A program made the position numbers and the translations under genes. The notes below the pieces were generated by a model. That model was given only the letters and a program-made list of their open reading frames with translations, was not told the origin of the DNA and did no database searches. This document shows positions 1 to 8,519 of a stretch of 20,089 nt of DNA, piece after piece. Where the stretch lies: the NCBI RefSeq assembly GCF_900765565.1, contig NZ_CAAFRZ010000210.1, forward strand, positions 1 to 20,089, in the 5' to 3' direction. Numbering within the stretch: position 1 is the stretch's first letter; the number at the start of each line of letters is the position of its first letter. This DNA comes from an uncultured Dialister sp. (GTDB lineage Bacteria; Bacillota; Negativicutes; Veillonellales; Dialisteraceae).

Positions 1-300
1 CGAAGAGGCGGGACCTGCGAAGCAGGGAATTCGTACAAATTCCATCAATCCATCCTGCGCCTTTGGCGCGGCCCTTCTCCAAGGGCCTGTGTGCTGACGG
101 GTATCCTCACCTGTTGAGAATACCGGTAAGCAAGTGCCTCCTTAGAGAAGGGGGCAGCCCGAAGGGCAGGGGATGGATCCGCCTCGAAGAGGCGGGGTCT
201 GCGAAGGAGATGATGGACCAGAGAAGGAGCTACATGATTTCACATTGAGCAAATTACGATTCCGACCCATCCATCCTGCGGCTTCGCCGCTACATACATA
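1..300 (+). repeat. Family A/B repeat mosaic
   Basis: Order: tail of a B unit (1-27), an A unit (about 52-97), a spacer that recurs with other copies (about 98-130), a complete B unit (about 131-206), and a degenerate A fragment (270-292). B carries four hairpins in a row: CCCCTTAGAGAAGGGG-like, GCCCGAAGGGC, CCGCCTCGAAGAGGCGG and CCTGCGAAGCAGG. A carries GCGCCTTTGGCGC and CCCTTCTCCAAGGG. The 1-28 sequence is identical to the last 28 bases of the window. No gene is seen. Confidence 0.85.
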
Positions 301-401
301 TTCCCCTCTTTGAGCCCCAGTGGAGCTGCTGCCATGCCGACAGGTAGAGCCCTGTCCGCAGGACAGAGCCCCGGCCAGCGGCCGTAGCCCTTTCCCAACA
401 A

Positions 402-560
402 TCCATCCTGAGCCTATGGTGGGGCCTTCTCCAAAGGCCTGCATGATTGGGAAAGATTTGAGATTTGAGGAAAGAGAGTTGAGGTCCAGCCGATCCGCGG
501 CGGAGACATCGGATAGCCAGATATTCAGACGTCAGACGGGCCAGCGGCTTCGCCGCCGTT
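402..560 (+). repeat. Family A, D and H repeats
   Basis: An A unit (402-446), then a TTGAG-type tract (about 455-495, family D) and a family H tract of TCAGACA-like words (about 505-545) ending in CAGCGGCTTCGCCGCC. From 560 to 838 nothing repeat-like or coding is convincing; 770-838 is unusually AT-rich and may be a remnant of unique sequence. Confidence 0.75.
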
Positions 561-839
561 GGAATCCTGATGGCTCTAATCCCCAAAGCCGTGAAAATGA
601 CTCTACACGAGGCTCCTTCCCTGGGAAGGGGCTGCCCACCGGGCTGGGGTTAGCTGATGGAAAATGACCGGAGGCGCCGCAGGCTGGCCATCTGGGCCTC
701 GATCTGAATCAGGGTGCATTTGTTGCGAAGCAACTTGCTGCCTGGACACAAGCGTCTTGTCTCAATCACATTTATGCTAATGATAGTTTAATTATATGAT
801 AACTTAGTAATAGATTTGCAAGTGAAAACTACCCCATAA

Positions 840-938
840 CGTCATTTCGAGCGGTGTGGACATGCCAAATAGCTCTATCCATAAAAATCGCTACAGCTCC
901 GATGAGTCGAGAAATCTTTCCGGTAAATGACTATGACG
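840..938 (+). repeat. Family G repeat, copy 1
   Basis: Begins CGTCATTTCGAGCGG and ends AAATGACTATGACG, so its ends are imperfect inverted repeats, with GTCGAGAAATCT inside. A second copy is at 17766-17866. Both copies are followed within about 15 bp by a family D tract. The central 45 bp differ between copies while the ends are conserved. Confidence 0.75.
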
Positions 939-944
939 GTGTAA

Positions 945-1192
945 AAAGAAAGAATTGAGAATTGAGTGAAGAGGATTGAGGCTTGGCCGCTTCGCGGCGG
1001 AGACATCAGACAGTCAGACATTCAGAAGTCAGACGGGCCAGCGGCTTCGCAGCAAAGGTAATAAGCTAAATTGGAGATAATCCCAATCATGCAGCCCCTT
1101 GGAGAAGGGGCGCGGCAAAGCCGCAGGATGGATTAATGGAAGCGCCGCAGGCGGATCATCTTTCCTGAAAGCTAGCCGCTAACAGCTGGAAG
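945..1192 (+). repeat. Families D, H, reversed A and half of C
   Basis: A TTGAG tract with GCCGCTTCGCGGC hairpin (950-1000), a TCAGACA tract (1003-1045), an A unit in reverse orientation (1090-1134) and the right half of a C palindrome (1138-1192, ending AGCTGGAAGCCCCC). No coding potential is seen. Confidence 0.75.
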
Positions 1193-1247
1193 CCCCCATA
1201 TATTCAGCCGCTCATTCGCCCATTCGTCATCGGCCCAAAGGGCCTGA

Positions 1248-1282
1248 CCGGCTCAAGGCCCAAGGCTCAAGGCTCAAGGCCC
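1248..1282 (+). repeat. Tandem CAAGGCTC octamers
   Basis: About four imperfect copies of an 8-base unit (GCTCAAGG) in tandem. Related words recur at 6235-6255, 10003-10028 and 15075-15088 beside palindromic elements. Confidence 0.7.
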
Positions 1283-1314
1283 CGCCCGTTCACACGGCCG
1301 TTGTCCACTCAAGC

Positions 1315-1369
1315 ACAAAATAAAACCATGGGATTTCCAATGACAGGAAATTCCATGGTTTTATTTTGT
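1315..1369 (-). terminator. 24-bp hairpin terminator after nucleoside hydrolase
   Basis: Two arms (1315-1338 and 1346-1369) pair over 24 bp with a single G-T wobble and a 7-nt loop (1339-1345). On the minus strand the 3' arm ends GGTTTTATTTTGT, so the U-rich tract is partly inside the stem. It begins 3 bp beyond the stop codon of the operon. Because both arms are A/T-rich at the base it could also stop transcription arriving from the left. Confidence 0.75.
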
Positions 1370-1372
1370 CTT

Positions 1373-2401
1373 TTATTTCTTTCCCAGATTCCGGAAGAGC
1401 ATGTCCACGAATTTTTCCGCATCCGCGTTCAGGGCCACCTTCGCAGTGATGGGGTCCCGGAATTTCTTCGTATTGTGGAAGTCTGCCACCATGCGGCCGT
1501 CGCAGGGGCCGCCATAGGTATCGATGTCCACGTTGGCGTCTGCCAGTTCCGTGATCACCGTGGGATCGATGAGGTAGGCAATGGCCAGGGCGTCGTGGAT
1601 GGGAGCCCGGTCGTTGTCGTAGCGGTAGAGGAGGGTGGAGGCCACGGTGCCCGGGGTGTGGCGGAGTTGGAAATTATGGTCCGACACATCGTTTACTTTG
1701 AGATTGTCGATCCGCTTCTGCACCATGGTGGAGGCGAAGAGGGCTTCCGGTGTGCCCAGGTCCCTGAGTTCCTTATTCTGCTCTTCCGTGATGCAGGCCC
1801 GCCAGGTGGCATCCAGGGGAAGGATGACCTTGGGAATGGGGGAGTCCATCACGATTTTTGCGGCCTCCGGGTCGGCGTAGAAGTTGAATTCCGCAGCGGC
1901 GCTGGCGTTGGCACCGGTGTGGCCGCCGCCCATGATGACCATCTCCTTGATTTTCCCGGCAATTCTCGGCTCGATGCGGAGGGCCATGGCGATATTCGTG
2001 AGGGGTCCCACAGAGGCCAGGAAAATATCACTGTCCGACTCCATGAGCTTTTTCACCAGGAAGAAAACGGCGTGCTCCTTTTCGGCGGTAATCCGGGCTT
2101 CCGGGAGGGGCAGGAAATCACCGTGGCAGTCGTTCAGGGTGACCCGGGGGAGCCCCGGCTTCCTTCCGGGAATTTCATTGCAGAAAATAGGATTTTCGCA
2201 GCCCCGGTATACGGGAACCTTGGATTTCATGAACTGCACCACCCGCAGGGCGTTTTCCGTGGTCTTGGGAACGATGCGGTTTCCGTTCACCGTGGTAATG
2301 GCCAGAAGGTCGATGGAAGGATCTTTCATGGCCAGCATGATGGCGATGGCGTCATCGGAGCCGGGGTCGCAGTCGAGGATTACTTTTTTTACCAATTTCA
2401 T
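1373..2401 (-). CDS. Inosine/uridine-preferring nucleoside hydrolase
   Basis: A 342-residue enzyme of the calcium-dependent nucleoside hydrolase family, expected to cleave the N-glycosidic bond of ribonucleosides to free base plus ribose in the cytoplasm. The N-terminal aspartate cluster is DCDPGSDDA (residues 10-18; D12, D16 and D17 correspond to the metal/ribose-binding aspartates). MGGG lies at 157-160, AEFN at 170-173 and the catalytic-region PIHDALA at 267-273 (H269, metal ligand D270). Length and motif order match the family and no key residue is missing. The ATG follows AAGGAG with 5-nt spacing. It begins 6 bp after the permease stop codon, so its ribosome binding site overlaps the upstream gene end: a tight two-gene operon. 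The exact base preference cannot be read from sequence. Confidence 0.93.
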   Translation of the reverse strand: MKLVKKVILDCDPGSDDAIAIMLAMKDPSIDLLAITTVNGNRIVPKTTENALRVVQFMKSKVPVYRGCENPIFCNEIPGRKPGLPRVTLNDCHGDFLPLPEARITAEKEHAVFFLVKKLMESDSDIFLASVGPLTNIAMALRIEPRIAGKIKEMVIMGGGHTGANASAAAEFNFYADPEAAKIVMDSPIPKVILPLDATWRACITEEQNKELRDLGTPEALFASTMVQKRIDNLKVNDVSDHNFQLRHTPGTVASTLLYRYDNDRAPIHDALAIAYLIDPTVITELADANVDIDTYGGPCDGRMVADFHNTKKFRDPITAKVALNADAEKFVDMLFRNLGKK

Positions 2402-2407
2402 TTCTCC

Positions 2408-3775
2408 TTAAATCGTAAAAATGTAGGATGCGGTCATGTCGACCGGAAGCATGATGAAGAGAAGGGGCGCTGTCCGTTTGGCCAGGCGGATGGGAGTGAT
2501 ACCGGCGGTGCCGGCAATGGCGATGAGGGCGCCGCACACCGGAGACGAAGCCCGGCCGATGGACGTAGCCAGTTCCATCGGGAGAAGCAGGGTGAGGGTA
2601 GGCACACCGAGCTTGGCGGCCACGGCCGGCGTCAGGGGCCCGAAGGCAAAGAAGGGGGCGGCGCCGCTGCCCATGATGATAGCGAAGAGGTAGGTAATGC
2701 CGGTGAGAAGAATCATGATAATCACCGCAGCTCCCTGCATGTCGGAAATCATATTGGTGAATATGGTGATGCCGCCCAGGATTTTAATGCCCTCCGCGAA
2801 GACGGAGGCGGAGATGATGATGGACACCACAGAAACGAAGACGTTTGCCATGCCCTTCAGGATGACCACCATGTCGGAGGGAATGGCACTCCGGTCTTTC
2901 CGGCGGATGAATTCGCAGAGGAAAGTAAAGGCAAAGCCCATGAAATTGGCGGTAATCACGTCGATTTTCGTGCCGGGAATGAAGTAGTCCGCAAAGACGA
3001 TGACCAGGGGAATGAGGGGAAGGAAAATGTAGAAGAAAGGCACATCGGGATTTTCGATTTCCCGGGACTCCGATACTTCGCCCTCTTCTTCGGGGTGGAG
3101 GCTGTCTTTTCTATCCATGTACCGGTAATAGAAAGGGATGAGGACGGCAGTGACAAGAATGATGGCCAGGGCCGCCTTGGACTGGTAGTCCAGGAACATT
3201 TCCACCACGTTCATCTGGGCCACGGTGGACATGAAGAGGGTGCTGCCATCATTGGGGCCGTAGTCCAGGCAGAGCAGGGCCAGTACCGAGGCAGCGGTGA
3301 TGGGCCGGATGCCCAGGGCAATGAATACGGGAAATACGGTGGCCAGCATGAGTACCGCCAGGCTTGCCTGGCTCGTGAGCACCAGTTTCAGGCACATGCC
3401 TACGAGGTAGAAGGCGGACAGGAGAAGGTACTTGTTCCGGATACCGCCGAGGAGATGGCTGGCGGTGAAGGCCAGCTTCGTGGAAGCACCGATGTGCTTC
3501 ATGTAGGTGGCATAGCCGGTGACCACCATGATCAGGGTGCCGATGCCGGCGATGTTCTTCTTGAAGGTGGCCGTGAGAAAGCCAAAGGTATCGTGGAATA
3601 CATTGCCCAGGGACCCCTTGGGCAGGATGGGGGTACCTGTCAGAAGGCTGGCAGCCATGAGAATCACGATGCCCGAAGCAAAGAACACGAAAATGGCATT
3701 ATACTTCTTCAGTATAAGCCGGGCCACCATCACGGCGAAAAGAATGGTGAGACCGATGAGAAACCAGTCGAACAT
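2408..3775 (-). CDS. DcuC-family C4-dicarboxylate-type permease
   Basis: A 455-residue, very hydrophobic integral membrane protein that follows E. coli DcuC along its length. The stretch around residues 86-98 (TGYATYMKHIGAS) aligns with the DcuC GFAAYMTHIGAN region, and YRYMDRKDS marks the central cytoplasmic loop. DcuC proteins are anaerobic C4-dicarboxylate carriers, best known for succinate efflux. The start is set at the internal ATG of MFDWF because AGGAGG sits 5 nt upstream; an ATG five codons further upstream has no such site. It is the first gene of an operon with a nucleoside hydrolase, an unexpected partner for a succinate carrier, so the substrate may instead be a nucleoside, base or pentose product. 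Family assignment is firm; substrate is open. Confidence 0.88.
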   Translation of the reverse strand: MFDWFLIGLTILFAVMVARLILKKYNAIFVFFASGIVILMAASLLTGTPILPKGSLGNVFHDTFGFLTATFKKNIAGIGTLIMVVTGYATYMKHIGASTKLAFTASHLLGGIRNKYLLLSAFYLVGMCLKLVLTSQASLAVLMLATVFPVFIALGIRPITAASVLALLCLDYGPNDGSTLFMSTVAQMNVVEMFLDYQSKAALAIILVTAVLIPFYYRYMDRKDSLHPEEEGEVSESREIENPDVPFFYIFLPLIPLVIVFADYFIPGTKIDVITANFMGFAFTFLCEFIRRKDRSAIPSDMVVILKGMANVFVSVVSIIISASVFAEGIKILGGITIFTNMISDMQGAAVIIMILLTGITYLFAIIMGSGAAPFFAFGPLTPAVAAKLGVPTLTLLLPMELATSIGRASSPVCGALIAIAGTAGITPIRLAKRTAPLLFIMLPVDMTASYIFTI

Positions 3776-3798
3776 GGGAACCTCCTGCATAAAAAAAG

Positions 3799-3843
3799 AC
3801 GGTCAATCGCCGTCATTATACAGTGGCAGACAATAGCCGTCAA
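3799..3843 (-). promoter_or_regulatory. Promoter of dcuC-like/nucleoside hydrolase operon, possible operator
   Basis: On the minus strand TTGACG (3843-3838) is followed after 17 nt by TATAAT (3820-3815), a near-consensus housekeeping promoter. Just downstream, over the likely start of transcription, is an inverted repeat GACGG-7-CCGTC (3799-3815), and GCCGTCA recurs over the -35 box. These repeated half-sites could be an operator, but no regulator is encoded nearby. Confidence 0.7.
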
Positions 3844-3880
3844 TGGGAGGAGATGCCACTTTGGGGCTTCGCTGCAGTTT

Positions 3881-4010
3881 GGCATGCGGATGGGCAGAGT
3901 CACTGGCAAGGGGCTTTTAGCTTCTAGCTGCTAGCTCCTAGAAAAGCGCTACAGTCTATGGTGCGAATGGTTGGCGAAAATATCGAATGGGAAGCGTCGC
4001 AGACTGGTGG
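3881..4010 (+). repeat. Family C palindrome, left arm and centre only
   Basis: Terminal repeat GCATGCGGATGGGCAGAGTCA, heptamer arm (3908-3945), then a centre matching, in reverse, the centre of the copy at 6290-6503. The right arm is missing; the sequence continues as unrelated repeat. It lies beyond the nucleoside operon promoter. Confidence 0.7.
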
Positions 4011-4045
4011 AATTCTCTGCCTCGCAGATTCTGACGAGTTTCCCA

Positions 4046-4485
4046 ACAATCCATCCTGCGCCTTTGGTGGGGTCTTTTCCAAGGGTCTGCATGCTAAACG
4101 GTTATCTCACATATTGAAGATATCGTTCAGCAAGTGCCCCCTTAGAGAAGGGGGCAGCCCAAAGGGCAGGGGATGGATCCGCCTCGAAGAGGCGGAATTT
4201 GCGGAGCATAGGAATCCGGTGAGTTTCTCTCCAATCCATCCTGCGCCTATGGCGCGGCCCTTCTCCAAGGGCCTGCATTTTTACGGATTGTCTTACATTG
4301 CGGTGCTTACCATTACAATAATCTTTATTGTGGCACTAGCCGCAGATGGGTACGGATAGAAGCACCGCAGGCTGATGAATCAAAGTCTTCATGCTTCATG
4401 CAAATGACTCAAATCATCAGCGTCGAATCTCTTGCGGCTTTGCCGCTGGGCCTCAATTCTCTTTCCTCAAATCTCAATTCTTTTC
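4046..4485 (+). repeat. A-B-A mosaic and reversed D tract
   Basis: A (4046-4093), the recurring spacer, B (4136-4207) and A (4232-4280), then 4281-4420 without clear features, then a reversed family D tract (about 4425-4485) headed by GCGGCTTTGCCGC. The D tract overlaps the last codons and stop of the ABC subunit gene. Confidence 0.8.
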
Positions 4486-6141
4486 CGCCGCAGGCGATTT
4501 CCCAATCCACACAATCCGTCCGCCCTGCTGTTCGTAGAGGCGGTGGGAGATGGAAAGGACCGTACGTTTCGAGGAGGCCCGGTCCAGGGCTGCCATGACC
4601 CTCTTTTCAGTGAGAGAGTCCAGACTGGCAGTCATTTCGTCTAAGAGCAGTAGGGGCGGATTGAAGACCAGGGCCCGGGCGATGGCGAGGAGCTGGAATT
4701 CGCCCTGGGAGAAGAGGCCCTCTGTGCAGGGGGTATCCAGCTTTTCCGGCAGGTTCATGCAGCTGTCATAGAGCCCGGCCAGGCGGAGAGCCCGCTCTAT
4801 GTCCTCTCCCGTTATCCGGGAGTCGCCGAGGGTGATCTGGTCCCGTACGGTGCCCTGGACCATGGGGTAGGACTGGCTCACGATGCCGAAGGTTTTCCGG
4901 CGGTCCTCCGGCGGGATGGTGGAAGGGCGCTGGCCGAAGACGGTGATGGTGCCTTCCGTTGGCTCGTAGAGGCCGCAGATGAGCTTGAAAAGGGTGGTTT
5001 TGCCGCTGCCCGTGCGGCCGGCGATGGTGATTTTTTCTCCGGCCCTGGCGGTGAGGGAGAAATCATGGAACAGGGGATGGTCCCCGTCATAGGCAAAGGT
5101 CATGTGGGAAATGGAAAGGGGCAGGGAGGCTGTCTCTTTCGGGGACTCTTCAGGAATGTCCATTTCTTTTTCCCCCAGAAATTCCCGGATCCGATGGGCC
5201 CCGGCCATGGCGGACTGGATGTTTTCGATTTCCATGCCCATGCTCTGGAGGGGGGAGAAAACCTTGTCCACATAGGCGATGAGGGCGGCGGCGGTGCCGG
5301 CGGTCATGCCGAAGAGGGCGGTGAAATCGGTGCCGCTGACGGAGAGAATGCACATGAGGGCGATGAGGAAGGCACTGGTGGTGAGGATGATGGGGGAATA
5401 GATGGAGTCGTAGAAATTTGTCTTTTCCATGGCGGAAAAGCTCCGGCGGATGGAGGCGCCGTAGCGGCGTTCCATGAATTCTTCGCTTCCCGTGAGGCGG
5501 ATGGTGCGGATGGTGTGCATGGTTTCCGGAATGATTTCATTGGTTCCTGCCACGGCTTTCCGGTTTTCCACCTGGGCGGCCAGCATGCGCTTCTGGAATG
5601 CCCTGGTGAGGAGGAAAAGGAGGGGCAGGGCCATGAGGAGGAGCAGGAAAAGCCCGGGGCTCAGGAAGAATACGGTGATGAGGATGGAAATGATTTTCAA
5701 TGCATCGGCGGCCATGCTGATGATGCCGGAGTCGAAGAGGTCCTCAATGGTATCCACGTCATTGACGAAGAGGGACGCCACGGCGCCGCCTTCGTGGGTG
5801 GTGTAGTAGGATGCGGGCAGGCGGGAAAGTTTTTGCGCCATCACCGTGCGGATGTGGTGGGTCACTTTCTGGCCGAATACGGTGATGTAGGATTCCTTGG
5901 CGGAATCTGCGAGCCCCGACAGGGCGGTGAGGCCGAAGTACAGGAGCCCCAGGAGCAGCAGGCCCTTTGCGGTGGCGCTGCCGGCGGTGAGGCTGTCGAT
6001 GGCCTGCTGGAGAATGAGGGGCGGCAGGACCCCCAGCACCAGGGACACCAGGATCACTGCCAGCAGGCAGGCCGTGAGCCGGGGCCCCATGGCAGCGGCA
6101 GAGAGGATGATGCCTTTTAATGTATGGGTGGATGGGTTCAT
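4474..6141 (-). CDS. ABC exporter half-transporter, catalytic-Glu subunit
   Basis: A 555-residue type IV ABC exporter half: an N-terminal six-helix transmembrane domain (about residues 15-300) and a C-terminal ATPase. Walker A is GRTGSGKTT (375-383), the Q-loop glutamine is Q423, Walker B ends LLLLDE with catalytic E502, and the switch histidine is H533. The signature is degenerate: FSQGE (477-481) replaces LSGGQ. Its neighbour at 6717-8429 has the opposite pattern, so the two should form a heterodimer with one consensus and one degenerate ATP site, as in TM287/288-type multidrug exporters. The ATG follows AAAGGAG at 5-nt spacing. The last codons and stop lie in a family D repeat, so the C-terminus may be repeat-derived. 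Substrate unknown. Confidence 0.9.
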   Translation of the reverse strand: MNPSTHTLKGIILSAAAMGPRLTACLLAVILVSLVLGVLPPLILQQAIDSLTAGSATAKGLLLLGLLYFGLTALSGLADSAKESYITVFGQKVTHHIRTVMAQKLSRLPASYYTTHEGGAVASLFVNDVDTIEDLFDSGIISMAADALKIISILITVFFLSPGLFLLLLMALPLLFLLTRAFQKRMLAAQVENRKAVAGTNEIIPETMHTIRTIRLTGSEEFMERRYGASIRRSFSAMEKTNFYDSIYSPIILTTSAFLIALMCILSVSGTDFTALFGMTAGTAAALIAYVDKVFSPLQSMGMEIENIQSAMAGAHRIREFLGEKEMDIPEESPKETASLPLSISHMTFAYDGDHPLFHDFSLTARAGEKITIAGRTGSGKTTLFKLICGLYEPTEGTITVFGQRPSTIPPEDRRKTFGIVSQSYPMVQGTVRDQITLGDSRITGEDIERALRLAGLYDSCMNLPEKLDTPCTEGLFSQGEFQLLAIARALVFNPPLLLLDEMTASLDSLTEKRVMAALDRASSKRTVLSISHRLYEQQGGRIVWIGKSPAAEKN

Positions 6142-6289
6142 GATGACTCCTTTGGGAAATAGTGAGTTAGTGGGCAGGGCTGCGGCCTTCGGCCGGCTCT
6201 GTATGGTGGTGGGGAGAGTTATGAGCTTTGAGCATTCAGCCTTGAGCCTTGAGATGTATAGCCGCTGCGCAGCGGTTTGGCATATTTAC

Positions 6290-6503
6290 GGATAGAGTCG
6301 TTCGCGCGAGGGCTGTCGGGTGGCTGGGCGCACTGTGAACGTATGGGGGCTTTTAGCTTCTAGCGGCTAGCTTCTAGGAAAGCTGGTCCGCCTGCGGCGC
6401 TTCCCTATCCGATATTTTCGCCAGTCATTCGCGCCGTAGGCTGTAGATCTTTCCTGAAAGCTAGGAGCTAGCAGCTAGAAGCCCCGCACGAATGACTCTA
6501 TCC
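6290..6503 (+). repeat. Family C palindromic element, copy 1
   Basis: Outer ends GGATAGAGTCGTT and AATGACTCTATCC are inverted repeats. Inside, a heptamer arm (6345-6385) and its complement (6450-6485) flank CGCCTGCGGCGC/GCGCCGTAGGC. It lies between the two ABC subunit genes. The left end carries an extra segment with GTGAACG similar to other copies. Confidence 0.82.
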
Positions 6504-6519
6504 AACAGCATGCCAGGCT

Positions 6520-6716
6520 GCGGCGGAGCCGCGGGACCTCAATTTCACTCCATTTCCAATTCTATTCTGCGCAGCAGGGAGTAGAGAAAAACGGTGGGAG
6601 CGACTTCAGCGAGAGCCCCCTCCGGCCTTCGGCCACCTCCCCCATAGATGGGGGAGGTCAGGCATTGGCGGCGAAGCCGCGGGACCTCAACTCTCAACTC
6701 TCAAATCTCAACTCTA
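6520..6716 (-). repeat. Reversed D tracts and hairpins downstream of ABC gene
   Basis: Two reversed family D tracts (6520-6560 and 6668-6716), each next to GCGGAGCCGC or GCGGCGAAGCCGC, surround two GC-rich hairpins: CCGGCCTTCGGCC (about 6622-6634) and CCTCCCCCATAGATGGGGGAGG (6636-6657). The last may help end transcription of the ABC gene on the minus strand. Confidence 0.65.
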
Positions 6717-8429
6717 TTATTTATTCTGTAATGTATACATCTTCCGATACTCCCCATTGGTCTCCATGAGTTTCTCATGGGTGGAGGTGTCCACTTTTCC
6801 TTCCGGTCCCACCCAGAGGACCTGGGAGAGGGAGGGGAAGAAGCGGAGGCGGTGGGAGATGAGGAGGACAATGGAATCTTTCAGGAGAGGGCGGATGCGG
6901 GCAAGGATATGGTCTTCGGTGGCGTAGTCCACGGCGGCGAAGGGATCGTCCAGGATCACCAGGGGCCGGCGGTGGTAGAGGGCCCTGGCCAGGGCGATGC
7001 GGGCCTGCTGGCCTCCGGAGAGGCGGATGCCCCCTTCGCCGATGGCCGTATGGATACCCTCCGGGAAGGAGGCGATATCCTTTTCCAGGTCCGCCCCGTG
7101 GAGGGCTTCTTCCAGGTTCCCCGGCCTGCCGAGGCGGATATTGTCTTCGATGGTGGCGGAAAGGAGTTCCGGGTCGTGGCCCATGTAGGAAACAAGGCCT
7201 GCCGGGTCCATTTCTTTTCCCAGTTCCCTGCCGCCCCAGGTGATGGAACCGGCGAAGGGGGATTCGGCAAGGAACAGGCGGCCCAGGGTGGATTTCCCGG
7301 AGGCAATTTTCCCGGTGACCCCGATGATTTCTCCGGGCTTTGCGGTGAGAGAGAAATCGCGGATGACCGGCTTTTCACCGCCGGGATAGGTGAAGGAAAC
7401 GTTCTTTACAGATAGCATATCCGGTGTGGCGGCTTTCAGGTCTTCTCCGGGAATGTCTGACAGGTACCCATGGATCCGGGCCCAGGAAACTTCTGCCTTC
7501 TGTACCGCGTTGAACAGGTGGGCGGCATGGGAGGATTTCACGGCCAGGTGGGTGAAGCAGGACAGGAAGGTGGCAAAGGCAGCAATATTCCAGTCTGTCC
7601 AGCCGATGCCCATCACATTTTTGCCGCCGAGCCAGAGAATGAAAATGGCACCGGTCATGGCGATGACCTGGTACAGGGGCTCCATGGTATTTTCCCAAAG
7701 GTTGGAGCGGATCATTTTCTTTTCATAGTCCACCAGGTGGTCTTCGTACCGGTGGTTCTGGGCCTTTTCTTCCCCAAAGATGCGGTAGGTCAGGGCATTC
7801 CGGATGCGGTCCACCGTGGCGGAGGACAGGCGGCCGGCGGATTCCTTGGACAGCCTGCCGGCGGTGGTGATGACCTTCTTCAGCTTCCCTGCCAGGATGT
7901 AGGCGGCAGGGGGGAAGAGGAGCACCAGCACCGTAAGCCGCCAGTCGTAGTAGAGCAGCATGGCCACATAGGCCACCATGACCACGCCGGTGTCGAAGAT
8001 TTCCGTGGTGAATTTTCGCATGCCCTCTACGCAGGCATCTACGTCGGAAATGACCCGGGTCATGAGGCTGCCGGTGCCTTTCTCCAGAAGCTTTTTCCGG
8101 GGGAGCCGGATGAGGTGGCGGTAAATGACCTGCTTCATGAGGAGGCTCGTCTCGTTGGCAAAGCGCCGCACGTAGAGCCGCTTCACGTACCGCATGGCCT
8201 GTACGAAGAATATGGAAAGCACGTAGGCGAGAGATAGGAGGATGAGGTCCTTTGCCATCCGGCTGCCGCCAAGAATATCGGCGATATACTGGGCCAGCTG
8301 CCCTTCGAACCAGGGCGCCAGCACGAGGCCCACGTTGTACAGGAGGCCGCTCACCGTGGTGACGGCAAGGATTTTCTTTTCTTTCAGGAAATAGTAGGCC
8401 ACCCGGTCGGGGCCATTCTTTTGATTCAT
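6717..8429 (-). CDS. ABC exporter half-transporter, canonical-signature subunit
   Basis: A 570-residue ABC exporter half with an N-terminal transmembrane domain (about residues 20-300) and a C-terminal ATPase. Walker A is GKIASGKST (373-381), the signature is canonical LSGGQ (470-474), and the switch histidine is H526. Walker B is VILDD: D495 occupies the catalytic glutamate position. The Q-loop reads YMGHDPELL, with His418 where Gln is usual. This subunit therefore supplies a good signature and a poor catalytic base, complementing the downstream subunit at 4474-6141. The ATG follows AAGGAAG at 7-nt spacing. It is promoter-proximal; 575 bp containing a large palindrome lies between it and its partner, so co-transcription is likely but unproven. 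Confidence 0.9.
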   Translation of the reverse strand: MNQKNGPDRVAYYFLKEKKILAVTTVSGLLYNVGLVLAPWFEGQLAQYIADILGGSRMAKDLILLSLAYVLSIFFVQAMRYVKRLYVRRFANETSLLMKQVIYRHLIRLPRKKLLEKGTGSLMTRVISDVDACVEGMRKFTTEIFDTGVVMVAYVAMLLYYDWRLTVLVLLFPPAAYILAGKLKKVITTAGRLSKESAGRLSSATVDRIRNALTYRIFGEEKAQNHRYEDHLVDYEKKMIRSNLWENTMEPLYQVIAMTGAIFILWLGGKNVMGIGWTDWNIAAFATFLSCFTHLAVKSSHAAHLFNAVQKAEVSWARIHGYLSDIPGEDLKAATPDMLSVKNVSFTYPGGEKPVIRDFSLTAKPGEIIGVTGKIASGKSTLGRLFLAESPFAGSITWGGRELGKEMDPAGLVSYMGHDPELLSATIEDNIRLGRPGNLEEALHGADLEKDIASFPEGIHTAIGEGGIRLSGGQQARIALARALYHRRPLVILDDPFAAVDYATEDHILARIRPLLKDSIVLLISHRLRFFPSLSQVLWVGPEGKVDTSTHEKLMETNGEYRKMYTLQNK

Positions 8430-8461
8430 AGGTTCACTTCCTTAAGGGGGAATTTGCTTTC

Positions 8462-8467
8462 ATTATA
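8462..8467 (-). promoter_or_regulatory. Likely -10 box for the ABC exporter genes
   Basis: TATAAT occurs on the minus strand 33-38 bp upstream of the start codon at 8429. The matching -35 region is weak (GACACG at 17 nt, no TTGACA-like box), so only the -10 box is well supported. The segment up to about 8510 is AT-rich and not repeat-derived. Confidence 0.45.
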
Positions 8468-8519
8468 AAACGGCATACAGTAGGCGTGTCGTAAAGAAAT
8501 GATAAATTGTGGGGAAGGG

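Noticed and set aside
63..667. Short open frames on both strands at the left end
   Set aside because: All are translations of hairpin repeats, with no ribosome binding site or family similarity.
1301..3934. An 877-codon open frame on the plus strand
   Set aside because: It runs antisense to two well-supported genes, has a low-complexity Gly/His/Glu-rich product without any fold signature, and arises from GC-rich third positions of the real genes.
3958..4359. A 133-codon plus-strand frame
   Set aside because: Composed of A and B repeat sequence; the same peptide words appear wherever the repeats occur.
5065..6120. A 351-codon plus-strand open frame over the ABC gene
   Set aside because: Antisense shadow of a gene with full ABC motifs; the product is biased and unlike any family.
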